From: an uncultured Ruminococcus sp.
GTDB taxonomy: Bacteria; Bacillota; Clostridia; Oscillospirales; Acutalibacteraceae
Direction: 5' to 3'
Assembly (NCBI GenBank): GCA_902789345.1
Contig: CADANT010000001.1
Span: 163,873-227,872 of the forward strand
Length of the DNA: 64,000 nucleotides
The notes below the pieces were generated by a model. That model ran no database searches, was not told the DNA's origin, and saw only the letters and a program-made list of their open reading frames with translations. Positions 45,286-54,654 of this stretch are shown piece by piece. The first letter of the stretch is position 1. The number at the start of each line of letters is the position of its first letter. Both the position numbers and the translations under genes were made by a program.

Positions 45286-45714
45286 TTACAGAAAACCTCT
45301 CCTTTTTGCTTCCTCCAACAGCTTTGGCTGTATGTGAGGGTAGGTCCAATTATCCGGCAGCCTCTCTGTAATAACAACCTTTTCAATTTCACTGTGGAGT
45401 TCCTTTTCAAGGGCTTTTACCTGAGCATAGTATAACATTCCAAAAGTTTCTTTTCCGTCAAAATTATCTGACGCAGTTACGGAATATACGCAAATTGGCT
45501 GTATGTCGAATTTCAAAGCACCTGTTTCTTCACTTAGCTCTCTTGCGGCTGTGTCACTGATAATCTCGTTAGGCTCTCTGTGGCCGCCCGGCACCTCTAA
45601 TGTATTGCGCTGTTTGTGCTTGCAGAAAATAAATTTGCCGTTATACTTTGCAATAATAACCGCAAATTTTAGCAAATCGTCGGCTACATTATCATAAAAC
45701 TTTACTACAGTCAT
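45286..45714 (-). CDS. NUDIX hydrolase, MutT-like
   Basis: 142 aa. Nudix box: GGHREPNEIISDTAARELSEETGA (in parts), residues 43-66. One-domain MutT/8-oxo-dGTP-type protein. Substrate not determinable. Alone, with AGAGG upstream of the ATG. Confidence 0.9.
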   Translation of the reverse strand: MTVVKFYDNVADDLLKFAVIIAKYNGKFIFCKHKQRNTLEVPGGHREPNEIISDTAARELSEETGALKFDIQPICVYSVTASDNFDGKETFGMLYYAQVKALEKELHSEIEKVVITERLPDNWTYPHIQPKLLEEAKRRGFL

Positions 45715-45781
45715 ATTGTTTAATTCCTCTATTAAAATTTATATTATGTTTTTCTATGTCGCTCAAGAAAATCTACGCTAA

Positions 45782-46456
45782 TTATTTAACAAAAAAAGAT
45801 GTTAATATTGCAAAGTAATGGAACACACTGCCCCCTATAGTAAACAAATGCCATATTGAGTGGAAATACTTAATTTTCTTTATTGCATAAAATATAACGC
45901 CAACCGAATACAGCACTCCGCCTATTAACAAAAATACTAATGAAATAGTAGGCAATGAATTTATAAGCGGTACTATAGCCGCTATAATAGCCCAGCCCAT
46001 TATTATATAACAAACGACAGATATTTTTCTGAAACGCTCAAGGTCTATGGCGTTCAGCACTATTCCCAGTGCCGCCGCACCCCATATAAAGCCAAACAGC
46101 ACCCACCCCAGCGTACCACGCAGTGTAACAAGGGTTATAGGGGTGTATGTACCTGCAATAAGCAGGAATATGGTAACATGGTCCATTACACGCATTACCT
46201 GCTTTGCCTTTTCGTTGGTAATGGCATGGTACAAAGTAGACATGGTGTACAAAATAATAAGTGTGCCGCCGTAAATAGCACTGCTTACCACACCCCAAGG
46301 GTCTGAATACAGAGCCGTCATTACTATAAGCACTACCGTACCGGCTATGGCAAGCAGTGCCCCTACACCGTGAGAAACCGAATTAAATATTTCTTCACCC
46401 AGTGTGTAGCGTTTGTTTAGCGGAATTTTTGTTTCTTTCTCTTTGCTTTTAGTCAT
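45782..46456 (-). CDS. Hemolysin III / PAQR-family membrane protein
   Basis: 224 aa, seven membrane helices. Family motifs NSVSHGVGALLAIAG near 27, STLYHA near 73, HVTIFLLIAGTYTP near 93 and the C-terminal HSIWHLFTIGGSVFHY with zinc-ligand histidines. PAQR proteins are zinc-dependent membrane hydrolases or receptors in eukaryotes; the bacterial role is poorly known and hemolytic activity is not implied. Begins 12 bp after the GH31 gene, so one operon. Confidence 0.92.
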   Translation of the reverse strand: MTKSKEKETKIPLNKRYTLGEEIFNSVSHGVGALLAIAGTVVLIVMTALYSDPWGVVSSAIYGGTLIILYTMSTLYHAITNEKAKQVMRVMDHVTIFLLIAGTYTPITLVTLRGTLGWVLFGFIWGAAALGIVLNAIDLERFRKISVVCYIIMGWAIIAAIVPLINSLPTISLVFLLIGGVLYSVGVIFYAIKKIKYFHSIWHLFTIGGSVFHYFAILTSFFVK

Positions 46457-46468
46457 AAAATCACCCTC

Positions 46469-48508
46469 TTATAAAACTTCAAGGGAAAGCTGTTTATTGT
46501 CAGAATTTGCAGTACCTTTTTCAACGATTATTTCTGTAAGTGCCTTGCTGTAGCTTTTGCTTATGCCGTCGTCTGTATATAAATTAAACTTAGCGTTATC
46601 CCCATAGGCTATTAGCTGTAGGCTGTTTAAATCCAGCTTTTCGGTTGACAGTGCCGGCTTGCACAGTGGCAAAACAGCTCCCTTTTTTATAAACAAAGGT
46701 ACTTCGTCCATTGCTACCTCAATGTAGTGGTGGCCCTTTTTCATTTCTTCCTTAACAGTTACATTTTCACCGCTTAGCTTTACAAACAGCATATCCTCCG
46801 GCAAATATACATACCTGCCCTTTGCGTTCTGCTGATAAACAGGGGCTATCATAATGCTGTCACCAACCATTAGCTGGTCTTCTACCTGTGGTGCAAATTC
46901 ATCGTCAGTATAATCAAAGGCAACAGGGCGGAACATCATACCGTCCTCCAAGCAAGCTTTCATATATTCACTGTACAAATACGGTACTAAGCGGTACCTA
47001 ACCTGCAGTACATTGCGGAACATATCTTTATTGTCAAAACGGTAACATTCCTGCAAGCGTGTACCAATGGCGGCATGGTTACGCATAAGAGGTGTAAATA
47101 CCCCAAAGGCTGTCCAACGCAAAACCAAATCCTCTGTGGCGTTTGCGCCAAAGCCGCCAATGTCGGAGCCTATATACATAAAGCCGCACATATTCAAAGA
47201 CGGCATTTGCTTAATGGAAAGCAGTAGGTGCGACCACCATGACTGGTTGTCGCCTGTCCATATTCCGCCGTAGCGGTGCATACCAATATATGAAGAACGG
47301 GAGTACATAAGGGTACGCTTGTCCGGTCTTATTTCATCAAATGCCTGCGAGGCACTTCTTGTCATATAAAAACCATACAGGTTATGCACTTTGTCATGAC
47401 AAACCTGCTTGCCGTTTATATTGTGGTAAAATTCGGAATAATCAATAAGATTTGAGAATAAATCTCTAAATTCAAAGAATGAGTTAATGTCCAAGTTTTT
47501 GTCCTTGTATTCAAAAACCTTTACCCAGGCTTCTTCAAGCTTTTTCTTAGAATAGAAAATTGCCGGCTCGTTCATATCATTCCAAAAGCCCTCTATGCCC
47601 ATATCAGTAAGCACCTTGTATTTACTGCCAAACCACTTGCTTGCGTCGGCATTGAAAAAGTCAGGGAAATGTGTAAGTCCCGGCCATACAGCAGTAACAT
47701 AGTCTTCACCCTCTGCGTTTTTGCAGAAGTAATTGTTCTTAACGCCCTCTTCGTAAATATCGTAACCCTTTTCTATTTTTACGCCTGCGTCAATAATAGG
47801 AACCAAATGAATATCCCGGGCTTTCATTTCGTCTACAAAAGACTTAAACTGCGGGAATTTTTCTTCGCTTACGGTAAAATCCTTGTAGTTATCCATATAG
47901 TCAATGTCAAGGTAAACGGCGTCTATTGGCATACCGTTACTGCGGTAGCCCTCTACCACAGACCTTACTTCGTCTTCGTTCATATAGCTCCAACGGCTTT
48001 GCTGATAGCCAAATGCCCAAAACGGCGCAATGTAGCTTTTGCCTGTAAGCTTACGCATTTCCTTTACAATTTCAACCTCTGTGTCAGCCTCTATAATATA
48101 CAAAGCGGCATCTTCTGAATGTATTGTAATTGAAAGCTTGTCAAGGTGAGTATAGCCAATGTCAAATGTAATTTTTGACGGGCAATCTACAAACACACCG
48201 TATTTTCTTTGACTGTTGCTTACAATTATGAAATTATGGGCACCATACAACGACTCCTTATTTTCTACATGATTAGGGTCGTCTGCGCAAAAGCTTACAT
48301 ATTTCCAGCCACGCTTGTTAATGCCCCTTACATTTTCACCCAAACCGTATACTATGTCGTTTTGGCACAGGTCGGTGTTTAAAAGAATCTCGCCGTTTTG
48401 CTGCAGCACCTGAAAATATTTTAGGTCACTGCCTGTTTTCGCTGTGCCTACAACAGCACCTGTGTCTAGTGGATTTCCGAATATATATTTATTTATCAAA
48501 CTAATCAT
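46469..48508 (-). CDS. Glycoside hydrolase family 31 alpha-glucosidase-type enzyme
   Basis: About 679 aa, no signal peptide, so intracellular. N-terminal GH31 beta domain (25-165), then the catalytic barrel: WAFGYQQSRWSYMNE, VYLDIDYMDNYKDFT, the nucleophile Asp in GFWNDMNEPAIF, and WTGDNQSWWSHLLLSIKQM (in parts) around the acid/base. C-terminal beta domains follow. Likely hydrolyses alpha-linked gluco-oligosaccharides; alpha-xylosidase is an alternative. The start is uncertain: ATG 48508, or TTG 48499, which sits 8 nt after AAAGG. Co-transcribed with the hemolysin III gene. Confidence 0.9.
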   Translation of the reverse strand: MISLINKYIFGNPLDTGAVVGTAKTGSDLKYFQVLQQNGEILLNTDLCQNDIVYGLGENVRGINKRGWKYVSFCADDPNHVENKESLYGAHNFIIVSNSQRKYGVFVDCPSKITFDIGYTHLDKLSITIHSEDAALYIIEADTEVEIVKEMRKLTGKSYIAPFWAFGYQQSRWSYMNEDEVRSVVEGYRSNGMPIDAVYLDIDYMDNYKDFTVSEEKFPQFKSFVDEMKARDIHLVPIIDAGVKIEKGYDIYEEGVKNNYFCKNAEGEDYVTAVWPGLTHFPDFFNADASKWFGSKYKVLTDMGIEGFWNDMNEPAIFYSKKKLEEAWVKVFEYKDKNLDINSFFEFRDLFSNLIDYSEFYHNINGKQVCHDKVHNLYGFYMTRSASQAFDEIRPDKRTLMYSRSSYIGMHRYGGIWTGDNQSWWSHLLLSIKQMPSLNMCGFMYIGSDIGGFGANATEDLVLRWTAFGVFTPLMRNHAAIGTRLQECYRFDNKDMFRNVLQVRYRLVPYLYSEYMKACLEDGMMFRPVAFDYTDDEFAPQVEDQLMVGDSIMIAPVYQQNAKGRYVYLPEDMLFVKLSGENVTVKEEMKKGHHYIEVAMDEVPLFIKKGAVLPLCKPALSTEKLDLNSLQLIAYGDNAKFNLYTDDGISKSYSKALTEIIVEKGTANSDNKQLSLEVL

Positions 48509-48622
48509 CCTTTCGTCATGCAAAATATATTTTGCACTTTTAGTAATTATATTATATAATAAATTTGTTATAGATTTCATTACGAAATTAAAAATTTTTA
48601 ATTATTTTTAGGAGAATTAATA

Positions 48623-49477
48623 ATGAGCAAAAAAGTAATAATAAGTGCCGACAGCACCTGCGACCTTCCTAGGGAAATACTGGATAAATACGGAATTATA
48701 ACAACCCCTTTGCATATAGTGCTTGGTGAAAACACCTACGAGGACCTTGTAAACATAACACCTGACGAAATTTACGCACATTTTAACAAAACAGGTCAGC
48801 TTCCGAAAACCTCGGCAGTAAATATGCAGGAATATATAGACAAGTTTAAGCCGTATATTGACGACGGCTGTGAGGTTGTACACTTTAACATAGGCAGTGC
48901 GCTGTCTACCTCGTACCAACAGTGCCGACTTGCGGCAAAGGAGCTGGGCGGCGTATACCCTGTAGACTCCTGCAGTCTTTCCTCCGGTACAGGCTTGCTT
49001 GCCATGGAGGCGGCAGAGCTTGCACAGCAGGGTGTATCGGCACAGGAAATTGCCGAAAAGCTTCAGGCAAAAACAGGTAAAATACACTGCAACTTTATAG
49101 TTGACAAGCTAAACTACCTGCACGCCGGCGGCAGATGCTCGTCTGTAGCACTGCTGGGTGCAAACCTGCTTAACATTAAACCTTGTATAGAGGTAAGCGA
49201 CAAAGACGGCAGTATGACTGTAGGCAAAAAGTACCGTGGCAAGCTTCCTAAGGTGCTTGAGCAGTATGTAAAGGAAAAATTTGAGCAATGCAGTAACATT
49301 GACCCTAAGCGTGCTTTTATAACACACGCCGGCATACCGCAGGAAACCTGCGACCACCTGTACGGATTAATTAAAAGTTTAAATTACTTTGATGAAATTA
49401 TAATTTCCCGTGCCAGCTGTACAATTTCTTCACACTGCGGCCCTGACACAATGGGACTTATATTTATGGAAAAATAA
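48623..49477 (+). CDS. DegV-family fatty-acid-binding protein
   Basis: 284 aa. DegV fold with SADSTCDLP at the N-terminus, PKTSAVNMQEY near 57, SALSTSYQQCRLAA near 95 and VDSCSLSSGTGLLAMEAA near 118. Binds a fatty acid between its two domains, acting as FakB in the FakA/FakB fatty-acid kinase of Firmicutes. fakA is not in this window. AGGAG ribosome binding site. Confidence 0.93.
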   Translation: MSKKVIISADSTCDLPREILDKYGIITTPLHIVLGENTYEDLVNITPDEIYAHFNKTGQLPKTSAVNMQEYIDKFKPYIDDGCEVVHFNIGSALSTSYQQCRLAAKELGGVYPVDSCSLSSGTGLLAMEAAELAQQGVSAQEIAEKLQAKTGKIHCNFIVDKLNYLHAGGRCSSVALLGANLLNIKPCIEVSDKDGSMTVGKKYRGKLPKVLEQYVKEKFEQCSNIDPKRAFITHAGIPQETCDHLYGLIKSLNYFDEIIISRASCTISSHCGPDTMGLIFMEK

Positions 49478-49556
49478 TAGAGGCAATATAACAAAAATAC
49501 AGTTGACTTTATATAAGGTTAGAATACCTTTAAATATTAGCTGTAATTATAATGCA

Positions 49557-49597
49557 AAAGCGGACTGTACGGTAAATTGTACAGCCCGCTTTTTTAT
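49557..49597. terminator. Terminator between degV-family gene and pduL
   Basis: AAAAGCGG pairs with CCGCTTTTTT, with inner GTAC pairs. Usable from both strands. Confidence 0.75.
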
Positions 49598-49623
49598 GTA
49601 AGAAAAACCAATAAAGTCAACTA

Positions 49624-50199
49624 TTAGTCAGCTATAATTTCGCCGTCAACAGTACCGCTTAGACCTGCTGCGTTTGACTCGTCTGTATCAACATGAGCCG
49701 CCGGAGCGAATTTTTCGCTTACTCTTATAACAACATCGCCAAATATCAAATTTCTGCCGTTGCCGCCAACCTTTAATGAAACAATTTGTTTATCCTTCAA
49801 GCCGTATTCCTGTGCTGTTTTTGGGTCTAGGTGAATATGTCTTTTTGCGGCAATTACACCCTCTGAAATTTCACACTCACCCTTAGGGCCTACCAGCTTA
49901 CAACCCGGTGTACCTGCAATATCGCCGGATTCTCTTACAGGAGCAGCTACGCCGATTTTTCTTGCGTCTGACAATGAAAGCTCTACCTGTGTTGCTGTTC
50001 TGACAGGACCAAGAATAGTCATTTTAAACTCGCCCTTAGGGCCAATTACTGTTACCTTTTCTTCACAGGCAAACTGACCAGGCTGTGACAAATCTTTTTT
50101 CTTTGTCAGGGTTGCACCTGCACCAAAAAGTGTTTCAAAAACCTCTTGTGTTACATGAATATGACGGGCTGATGTTTCAACCATTACTGTCTTGCTCAT
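49624..50199 (-). CDS. pduL: Phosphate propanoyltransferase / phosphotransacetylase, PduL type
   Basis: 191 aa. Transfers acyl groups between CoA and phosphate. Two zinc-binding RHIHV and KRHIHLDP motifs (near 13 and 120) and SQPGQFACEEKVTVIGPKG (in parts) define PduL. The N-terminus lacks the encapsulation peptide of microcompartment forms, and no microcompartment genes are nearby. An orphan copy likely acts in acetate or propionate fermentation in place of Pta. GGTGG ribosome binding site. Confidence 0.93.
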   Translation of the reverse strand: MSKTVMVETSARHIHVTQEVFETLFGAGATLTKKKDLSQPGQFACEEKVTVIGPKGEFKMTILGPVRTATQVELSLSDARKIGVAAPVRESGDIAGTPGCKLVGPKGECEISEGVIAAKRHIHLDPKTAQEYGLKDKQIVSLKVGGNGRNLIFGDVVIRVSEKFAPAAHVDTDESNAAGLSGTVDGEIIAD

Positions 50200-50381
50200 T
50201 TTTATTACCACCATTTCAGAATATTTTTACCCCAGTGTGCATTGCACTGTAATGTACAAAGGTCTAAGGTAATTTTACAACTTTATATTATCAAATTCAA
50301 CCTTTACAGCCATTATTTTTACAGTGTTTTCCGCTTAACCTAAGTCTTTTACAGATTTACACACAGGTTTGCAGAAAGCCG

Positions 50382-50412
50382 GGCAGTAAGAAAACAAGTT
50401 TCTTACTGCCGC
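50382..50412 (-). terminator. Hairpin downstream of ptsI
   Basis: Perfect arms GGCAGTAAGAAA and TTTCTTACTGCC around ACAAG. On the reverse strand it is followed by CGGCTTTCTG, so the T run is short. Confidence 0.6.
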
Positions 50413-50473
50413 CTGTTGGGTAAAAGTATATATTATGGTACAAAAAGTACGATACACTCTTAAAGTATTACCC

Positions 50474-52177
50474 TTACTTCTGTATTGACTGCAAATACTC
50501 TGCCACTTCTTTTTCCGTTTCCAGCTGCATAGCCTTTTGCGCTACCTGCTGTGCCTCTTGCTGTGACCACATAGAAATTACTTTTCTTGTTGCCAAAACC
50601 GAGGTGGCACTTACACTAAATTCACTTAAACCAAATGCAACAAGCAAAGGTATCATAAGTGGATCTGCCGCTGCTTCACCGCACATACCTACCATTATGC
50701 CCTCTTTACTGCCGCACTCTATTATGTGCTTAATAGCACGCAGTACAGCCGGGTTATATACAGAGTACAGGCACGCAACATCTGCATTGCCACGGTCTAC
50801 GCACATAGTGTACTGTGTAAGGTCGTTTGTACCAATGCTGAAGAAGTCTGCCTCCTTTGCAAGTAGGTCTGCAATCATAACCGACGCAGAGGTTTCCATC
50901 ATTACGCCAACCTGAATTTCATTATTGTATGCAATGCCCTGACTGTCAAGGTCTGCCATTATTTCCTTTACCAAGGATTTTACGGCTCTTATTTCGTCTA
51001 CACAGGTTACAAGAGGCACCATAATTTTTATGTTGCCAAATGCACTTGCCCTAAGCAATGCCCTAAGCTGCGTCTTGTAAAGCTGTGTATTTTCAAGACA
51101 AAATCTAACTGCCCTAAAGCCCAAAAACGGGTTTTCTTCTTTTTTTAGTCCTAGATATGGTATCTCTTTGTCGCCGCCAATATCCAGTGTTCTTATAATA
51201 AGCGGCTTGTCCTTTAGCACCAACGCCGCTTTTTTGTACGCCTCGAACTGCTGTTCCTCGGTAGGCATAGAGTCGGAATCCATAAACAAAAATTCTGTTC
51301 TAAACAGACCTACACCCTCGCCGTCACACTCTACTACCTGTTTAGTGTTGTCCGGATTACCTATGTTTCCTACCAACTCTACCACCTTGCCGTCTGCTGT
51401 GGCGGTAGCCATACCGATATATTTTTTAAGCTCTTCCTTTTCTTTTAGGAACTTGTTACGCTTTTCTGTGTAATCTTTTAGCTGTTCTTCTGTAGGTGTG
51501 TCAATAACTGTACCCTTTGAACCGTCAATAATTACCTGCTGTCCGTCTGCCAGCTTTTCAACTACACCCGCTACACTTAGTACAGCCGGAATTTCCAGTG
51601 CCCTTGCCAAAATAGCCGAATGTGAGGTTTTGCCGCCTGTTTGTGTAATTATGCCTGCTATGTTTTCTTTTACAATACCTGTTGTCATAGACGGTGTAAG
51701 ATCGTCAACAACTATTATCGTGCCCTTTGGGGCTTTGCTTATGTCTGCCTCCTCTATACCAAGAAGCACCGAAAGCATACCCTTTTTTATGTCCTTAACA
51801 TCTGTGGCACGCTGCATTGTCAGCTCGTCACCGGTAGACTCAAACATTGTTATAAACATATCGCAAATGGTTTCAAGAGCCTTTTCCGCACTGTCGCCTG
51901 ACTGCATTTGCTTTTCTATTTCAGAATTCATATATGGGTCTTGCAGCATAGCGGCGTGTCCCATAATTATTTCTGCTTCTTTTTCGCCTACAGAGCTTTT
52001 CATTTGCTCTGCCTTTGCCATTGTGTCGTCTACAAATTTATTTAAAGCCTGCTTATATCTTTCTATTTCCTGTTCAGGTGTGGCGTCGGTGGTTGGTGCG
52101 TAGCTTAAAGCCTGCTCCTTAATTATCATAACCTTGCCTATGCCGATACCTGAGGATGCGCCAATACCGTTATACAT
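50474..52177 (-). CDS. ptsI: PTS enzyme I (phosphoenolpyruvate-protein phosphotransferase)
   Basis: 567 aa, standard length. Takes phosphate from PEP and passes it to HPr. Phospho-His in GGKTSHSAILARALEIPAV near 188, HPr-binding domain about 20-145, PEP/Mg-binding barrel with GVGLFRTEFLFM near 290, RTLDIGGDK near 330, and NDLTQYTM near 452, catalytic Cys near 500 in VGMCGEAA. Last gene of the fru operon. Confidence 0.96.
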   Translation of the reverse strand: MYNGIGASSGIGIGKVMIIKEQALSYAPTTDATPEQEIERYKQALNKFVDDTMAKAEQMKSSVGEKEAEIIMGHAAMLQDPYMNSEIEKQMQSGDSAEKALETICDMFITMFESTGDELTMQRATDVKDIKKGMLSVLLGIEEADISKAPKGTIIVVDDLTPSMTTGIVKENIAGIITQTGGKTSHSAILARALEIPAVLSVAGVVEKLADGQQVIIDGSKGTVIDTPTEEQLKDYTEKRNKFLKEKEELKKYIGMATATADGKVVELVGNIGNPDNTKQVVECDGEGVGLFRTEFLFMDSDSMPTEEQQFEAYKKAALVLKDKPLIIRTLDIGGDKEIPYLGLKKEENPFLGFRAVRFCLENTQLYKTQLRALLRASAFGNIKIMVPLVTCVDEIRAVKSLVKEIMADLDSQGIAYNNEIQVGVMMETSASVMIADLLAKEADFFSIGTNDLTQYTMCVDRGNADVACLYSVYNPAVLRAIKHIIECGSKEGIMVGMCGEAAADPLMIPLLVAFGLSEFSVSATSVLATRKVISMWSQQEAQQVAQKAMQLETEKEVAEYLQSIQK

Positions 52178-52282
52178 ACTTCATACCTCTGCTTTCCTAT
52201 TTATATATGCCAATTCTGGGAAGCCAAAGCCCCCGGAAATGACAATCAGAAAATATATACCAATGAACTGCAAAATGAATTC

Positions 52283-52546
52283 TTATTCGCCTAAACCGGA
52301 ATCAATCATTTCTACTGCCTTAGCAAGTGCCTCGTTTTCGTCGGCACCGCTGCACTGAACCTCTACCTCTGTACCGCACTTAATACAAGCCGCAATAATG
52401 TTCATAAGGCTTTTGCCGTTAATAGTGTTGCCGTTTACTATTAGGTTTACATCACTGCTGAACTTACTCATTGTGTTTGCAAAAACTCCTGCCGGACGCA
52501 TATGGAAGCCTTCTGCGTTTACTACTGTTGTCTTTTTTGATACCAT
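52283..52546 (-). CDS. ptsH: PTS phosphocarrier protein HPr
   Basis: 87 aa. Active His in GFHMRPAG near residue 15. Ser near residue 46 in GKSLMNIIAA is the regulatory site phosphorylated by HPr kinase in Firmicutes. So it can serve both sugar uptake and carbon-catabolite control. AAGGAG ribosome binding site. Confidence 0.96.
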   Translation of the reverse strand: MVSKKTTVVNAEGFHMRPAGVFANTMSKFSSDVNLIVNGNTINGKSLMNIIAACIKCGTEVEVQCSGADENEALAKAVEMIDSGLGE

Positions 52547-52644
52547 AATAATTCTCCTTTTCTGTTTCCTCCACAGCCATTTTTCAGACTGTGGAGATTT
52601 GTTTTATTTTACTCGTTAATTAATGTCTGATTAATTGTTTTAAA

Positions 52645-54639
52645 TTACTTCTTTACCTTTGCTGCCTTGTTGAGAGGCTTTTTCAGAATTGCAAGCATAA
52701 GCATACCTGCTATTGCACCGGCTGCCAAAGCCAAAATATAGAAGTACCATGTGCCCTGCATTGTAGCGAATACGAACACTCCGCCGTGAGGAGCCATTAG
52801 CTTACAGCCAAACAATGCTGACAATGCACCTGCCAAAGCAGAACCTACGAAGCAAGACGGAATAACTGTAAGCGGTGAAGACGCTGCGTAAGGGATTGCA
52901 CCCTCTGTAATAAATGAAAGTCCCATTACATAGTTTACAGGAGCGTTCTTTCTTTCATCCTCTGTCCATCTGTTCTTAAAGAATGTGTTTGAAAGAGCGA
53001 TAGCCAGCGGAGGAACCATACCGCCTATCATAACAGCAGCCATAATCATATAAGCTGAATCTGTTGCATTTGCAAGTGATAATGTTGCAAATGTGTAAGC
53101 TGCCTTGTTGAAAGGACCACCCATATCTATTGACATCATACCTGCAAGCAATGCACAAAGCGGAACCATCATTGCCGGATTTGCCGCTATTGTATTAAGT
53201 CCGTCTGACATACCCTGGTTGATAAGTCCCATAATTGGGTTTACAGCACACATTATAACAAGTATGCTTCCTAAGCCCAGCAGCGGATAAATAAGCACCG
53301 GCTTAATACCCTCGAGTGCTCTTGGCATTTTGTCGCACATTTTTTCAATAGCAAGCATTAAGTAACCGCCTGCAAAACCTGCCAACAAACCGCCTAAGAA
53401 ACCGGAAGGAATTGCAGCTGCAACGCCTGCAGCTGCGGCTGCGTCACCTGTAAGGGCTGCCGGGTTGGCAAAGGTTGCACCGGAGGTTGCCAAGAAACCG
53501 CCTACCAAACCTACAAGCAAGCCCGGACGGTCTGCTATAGACCTGGCAATAAAGCCTGCCAAAATCGGAACCATTAGGCTAAACGCCACACCGCCAAGTG
53601 TTTTAAACCAATTTGCTACCGGAGTAACTGTACCAAAGGCACTGCCAACCTCCCGTGCGTTTACGCCGCTCATTATGTCTATAAGGAATGCTATTGCAAT
53701 AAATATACCGCCTGCTACAACAAACGGAAGCATATGTGAAACGCCGTTCATAAGGTGCTTGTACAGCTGACGGCCTACACTTTCGTTCATACCGGAATCT
53801 ACATCTTCTGCGGCTTTTTCACTGTGATATACAGGAGCCTTGCCGTCGATAATCTTTTGGATTAATTCCTGAGGCTTTTGAATACCCTGCGAAACAGGCA
53901 CGCTTATTAACGGCTTTCCGTTAAATCTTGCCATTTCTACCGACTTGTCGGCGGCAATAATAATACCGTCACAATTAGCAATTTCTTCCTTTGTAAGAAC
54001 ATTCTTTGCACCGCCGGAGCCGTTTGTTTCTGCCTTTAGAGGGTATCCCATTTCTTTACCGGCTTTTTCAAGAGCCTCGGCTGCCATATATGTGTGGGCA
54101 ATGCCTGTAGGACAGGCTGTTACTGCCAATATTCTGTAGCCCTGCTTTTGCGGCTTCGCTTCTTCTTTAGCCTCGGCACCGAATTTTTCAATTTCTTTTT
54201 TATCTATAATGCTTAAAAACTCGTCTTTTGATTTTGCATTAACCAAGTCAGATTTAAACTTATCGTCCATAAGCATCTGCATCAATCTTGAAAGCACTTC
54301 CAAATGAACATCACCGTCGTTTGGAGCGGCTATCATAAATATAAGATCAGACGGCTGACCGTCCATAGCCTGGTAATCAACGCCCTTTGGTACAGTTACT
54401 GCCGCCAAAGCCGGCTTTTTTACTGCTTCGCTTTTAGCATGAGGAATAGCTATGCCCTGTCCTATAGCAGTTGAGCATTGTTCCTCTCTGGATAAAATTC
54501 CCTCCTTGTACTTTGCTACATCTGCAAGGTTTCCTGCTTGCTTATGAAGCGAAATAAGCTTGTCTATAGCCTCTGCTTTTGAACCTAAAGAAATGCCTAG
54601 CTCTATACTTTGTTTACTAAGTAAGTCTGTAATACGCAT
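52645..54639 (-). CDS. fruA: PTS fructose-specific EIIABC
   Basis: 664 aa, three domains in one chain. EIIA about 1-145 with phospho-His in GIAIPHAKSEAV near 65. EIIB about 170-265 with phospho-Cys in AVTACPTGIAHTYMAAEA. EIIC about 290-650, roughly nine membrane helices (GFLGGLLAGFAGGYLML, EGAIPYAASSP). Imports fructose as fructose 1-phosphate. It starts 15 bp after fruK stops. Confidence 0.96.
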   Translation of the reverse strand: MRITDLLSKQSIELGISLGSKAEAIDKLISLHKQAGNLADVAKYKEGILSREEQCSTAIGQGIAIPHAKSEAVKKPALAAVTVPKGVDYQAMDGQPSDLIFMIAAPNDGDVHLEVLSRLMQMLMDDKFKSDLVNAKSKDEFLSIIDKKEIEKFGAEAKEEAKPQKQGYRILAVTACPTGIAHTYMAAEALEKAGKEMGYPLKAETNGSGGAKNVLTKEEIANCDGIIIAADKSVEMARFNGKPLISVPVSQGIQKPQELIQKIIDGKAPVYHSEKAAEDVDSGMNESVGRQLYKHLMNGVSHMLPFVVAGGIFIAIAFLIDIMSGVNAREVGSAFGTVTPVANWFKTLGGVAFSLMVPILAGFIARSIADRPGLLVGLVGGFLATSGATFANPAALTGDAAAAAGVAAAIPSGFLGGLLAGFAGGYLMLAIEKMCDKMPRALEGIKPVLIYPLLGLGSILVIMCAVNPIMGLINQGMSDGLNTIAANPAMMVPLCALLAGMMSIDMGGPFNKAAYTFATLSLANATDSAYMIMAAVMIGGMVPPLAIALSNTFFKNRWTEDERKNAPVNYVMGLSFITEGAIPYAASSPLTVIPSCFVGSALAGALSALFGCKLMAPHGGVFVFATMQGTWYFYILALAAGAIAGMLMLAILKKPLNKAAKVKK

Positions 54640-54654
54640 AAATTTTCCCTCCTG

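Noticed and set aside
51498..52103. 201-codon open frame antisense to ptsI
   Set aside because: Lies fully inside the well-supported ptsI gene, has no family resemblance and no ribosome binding site; a shadow frame.
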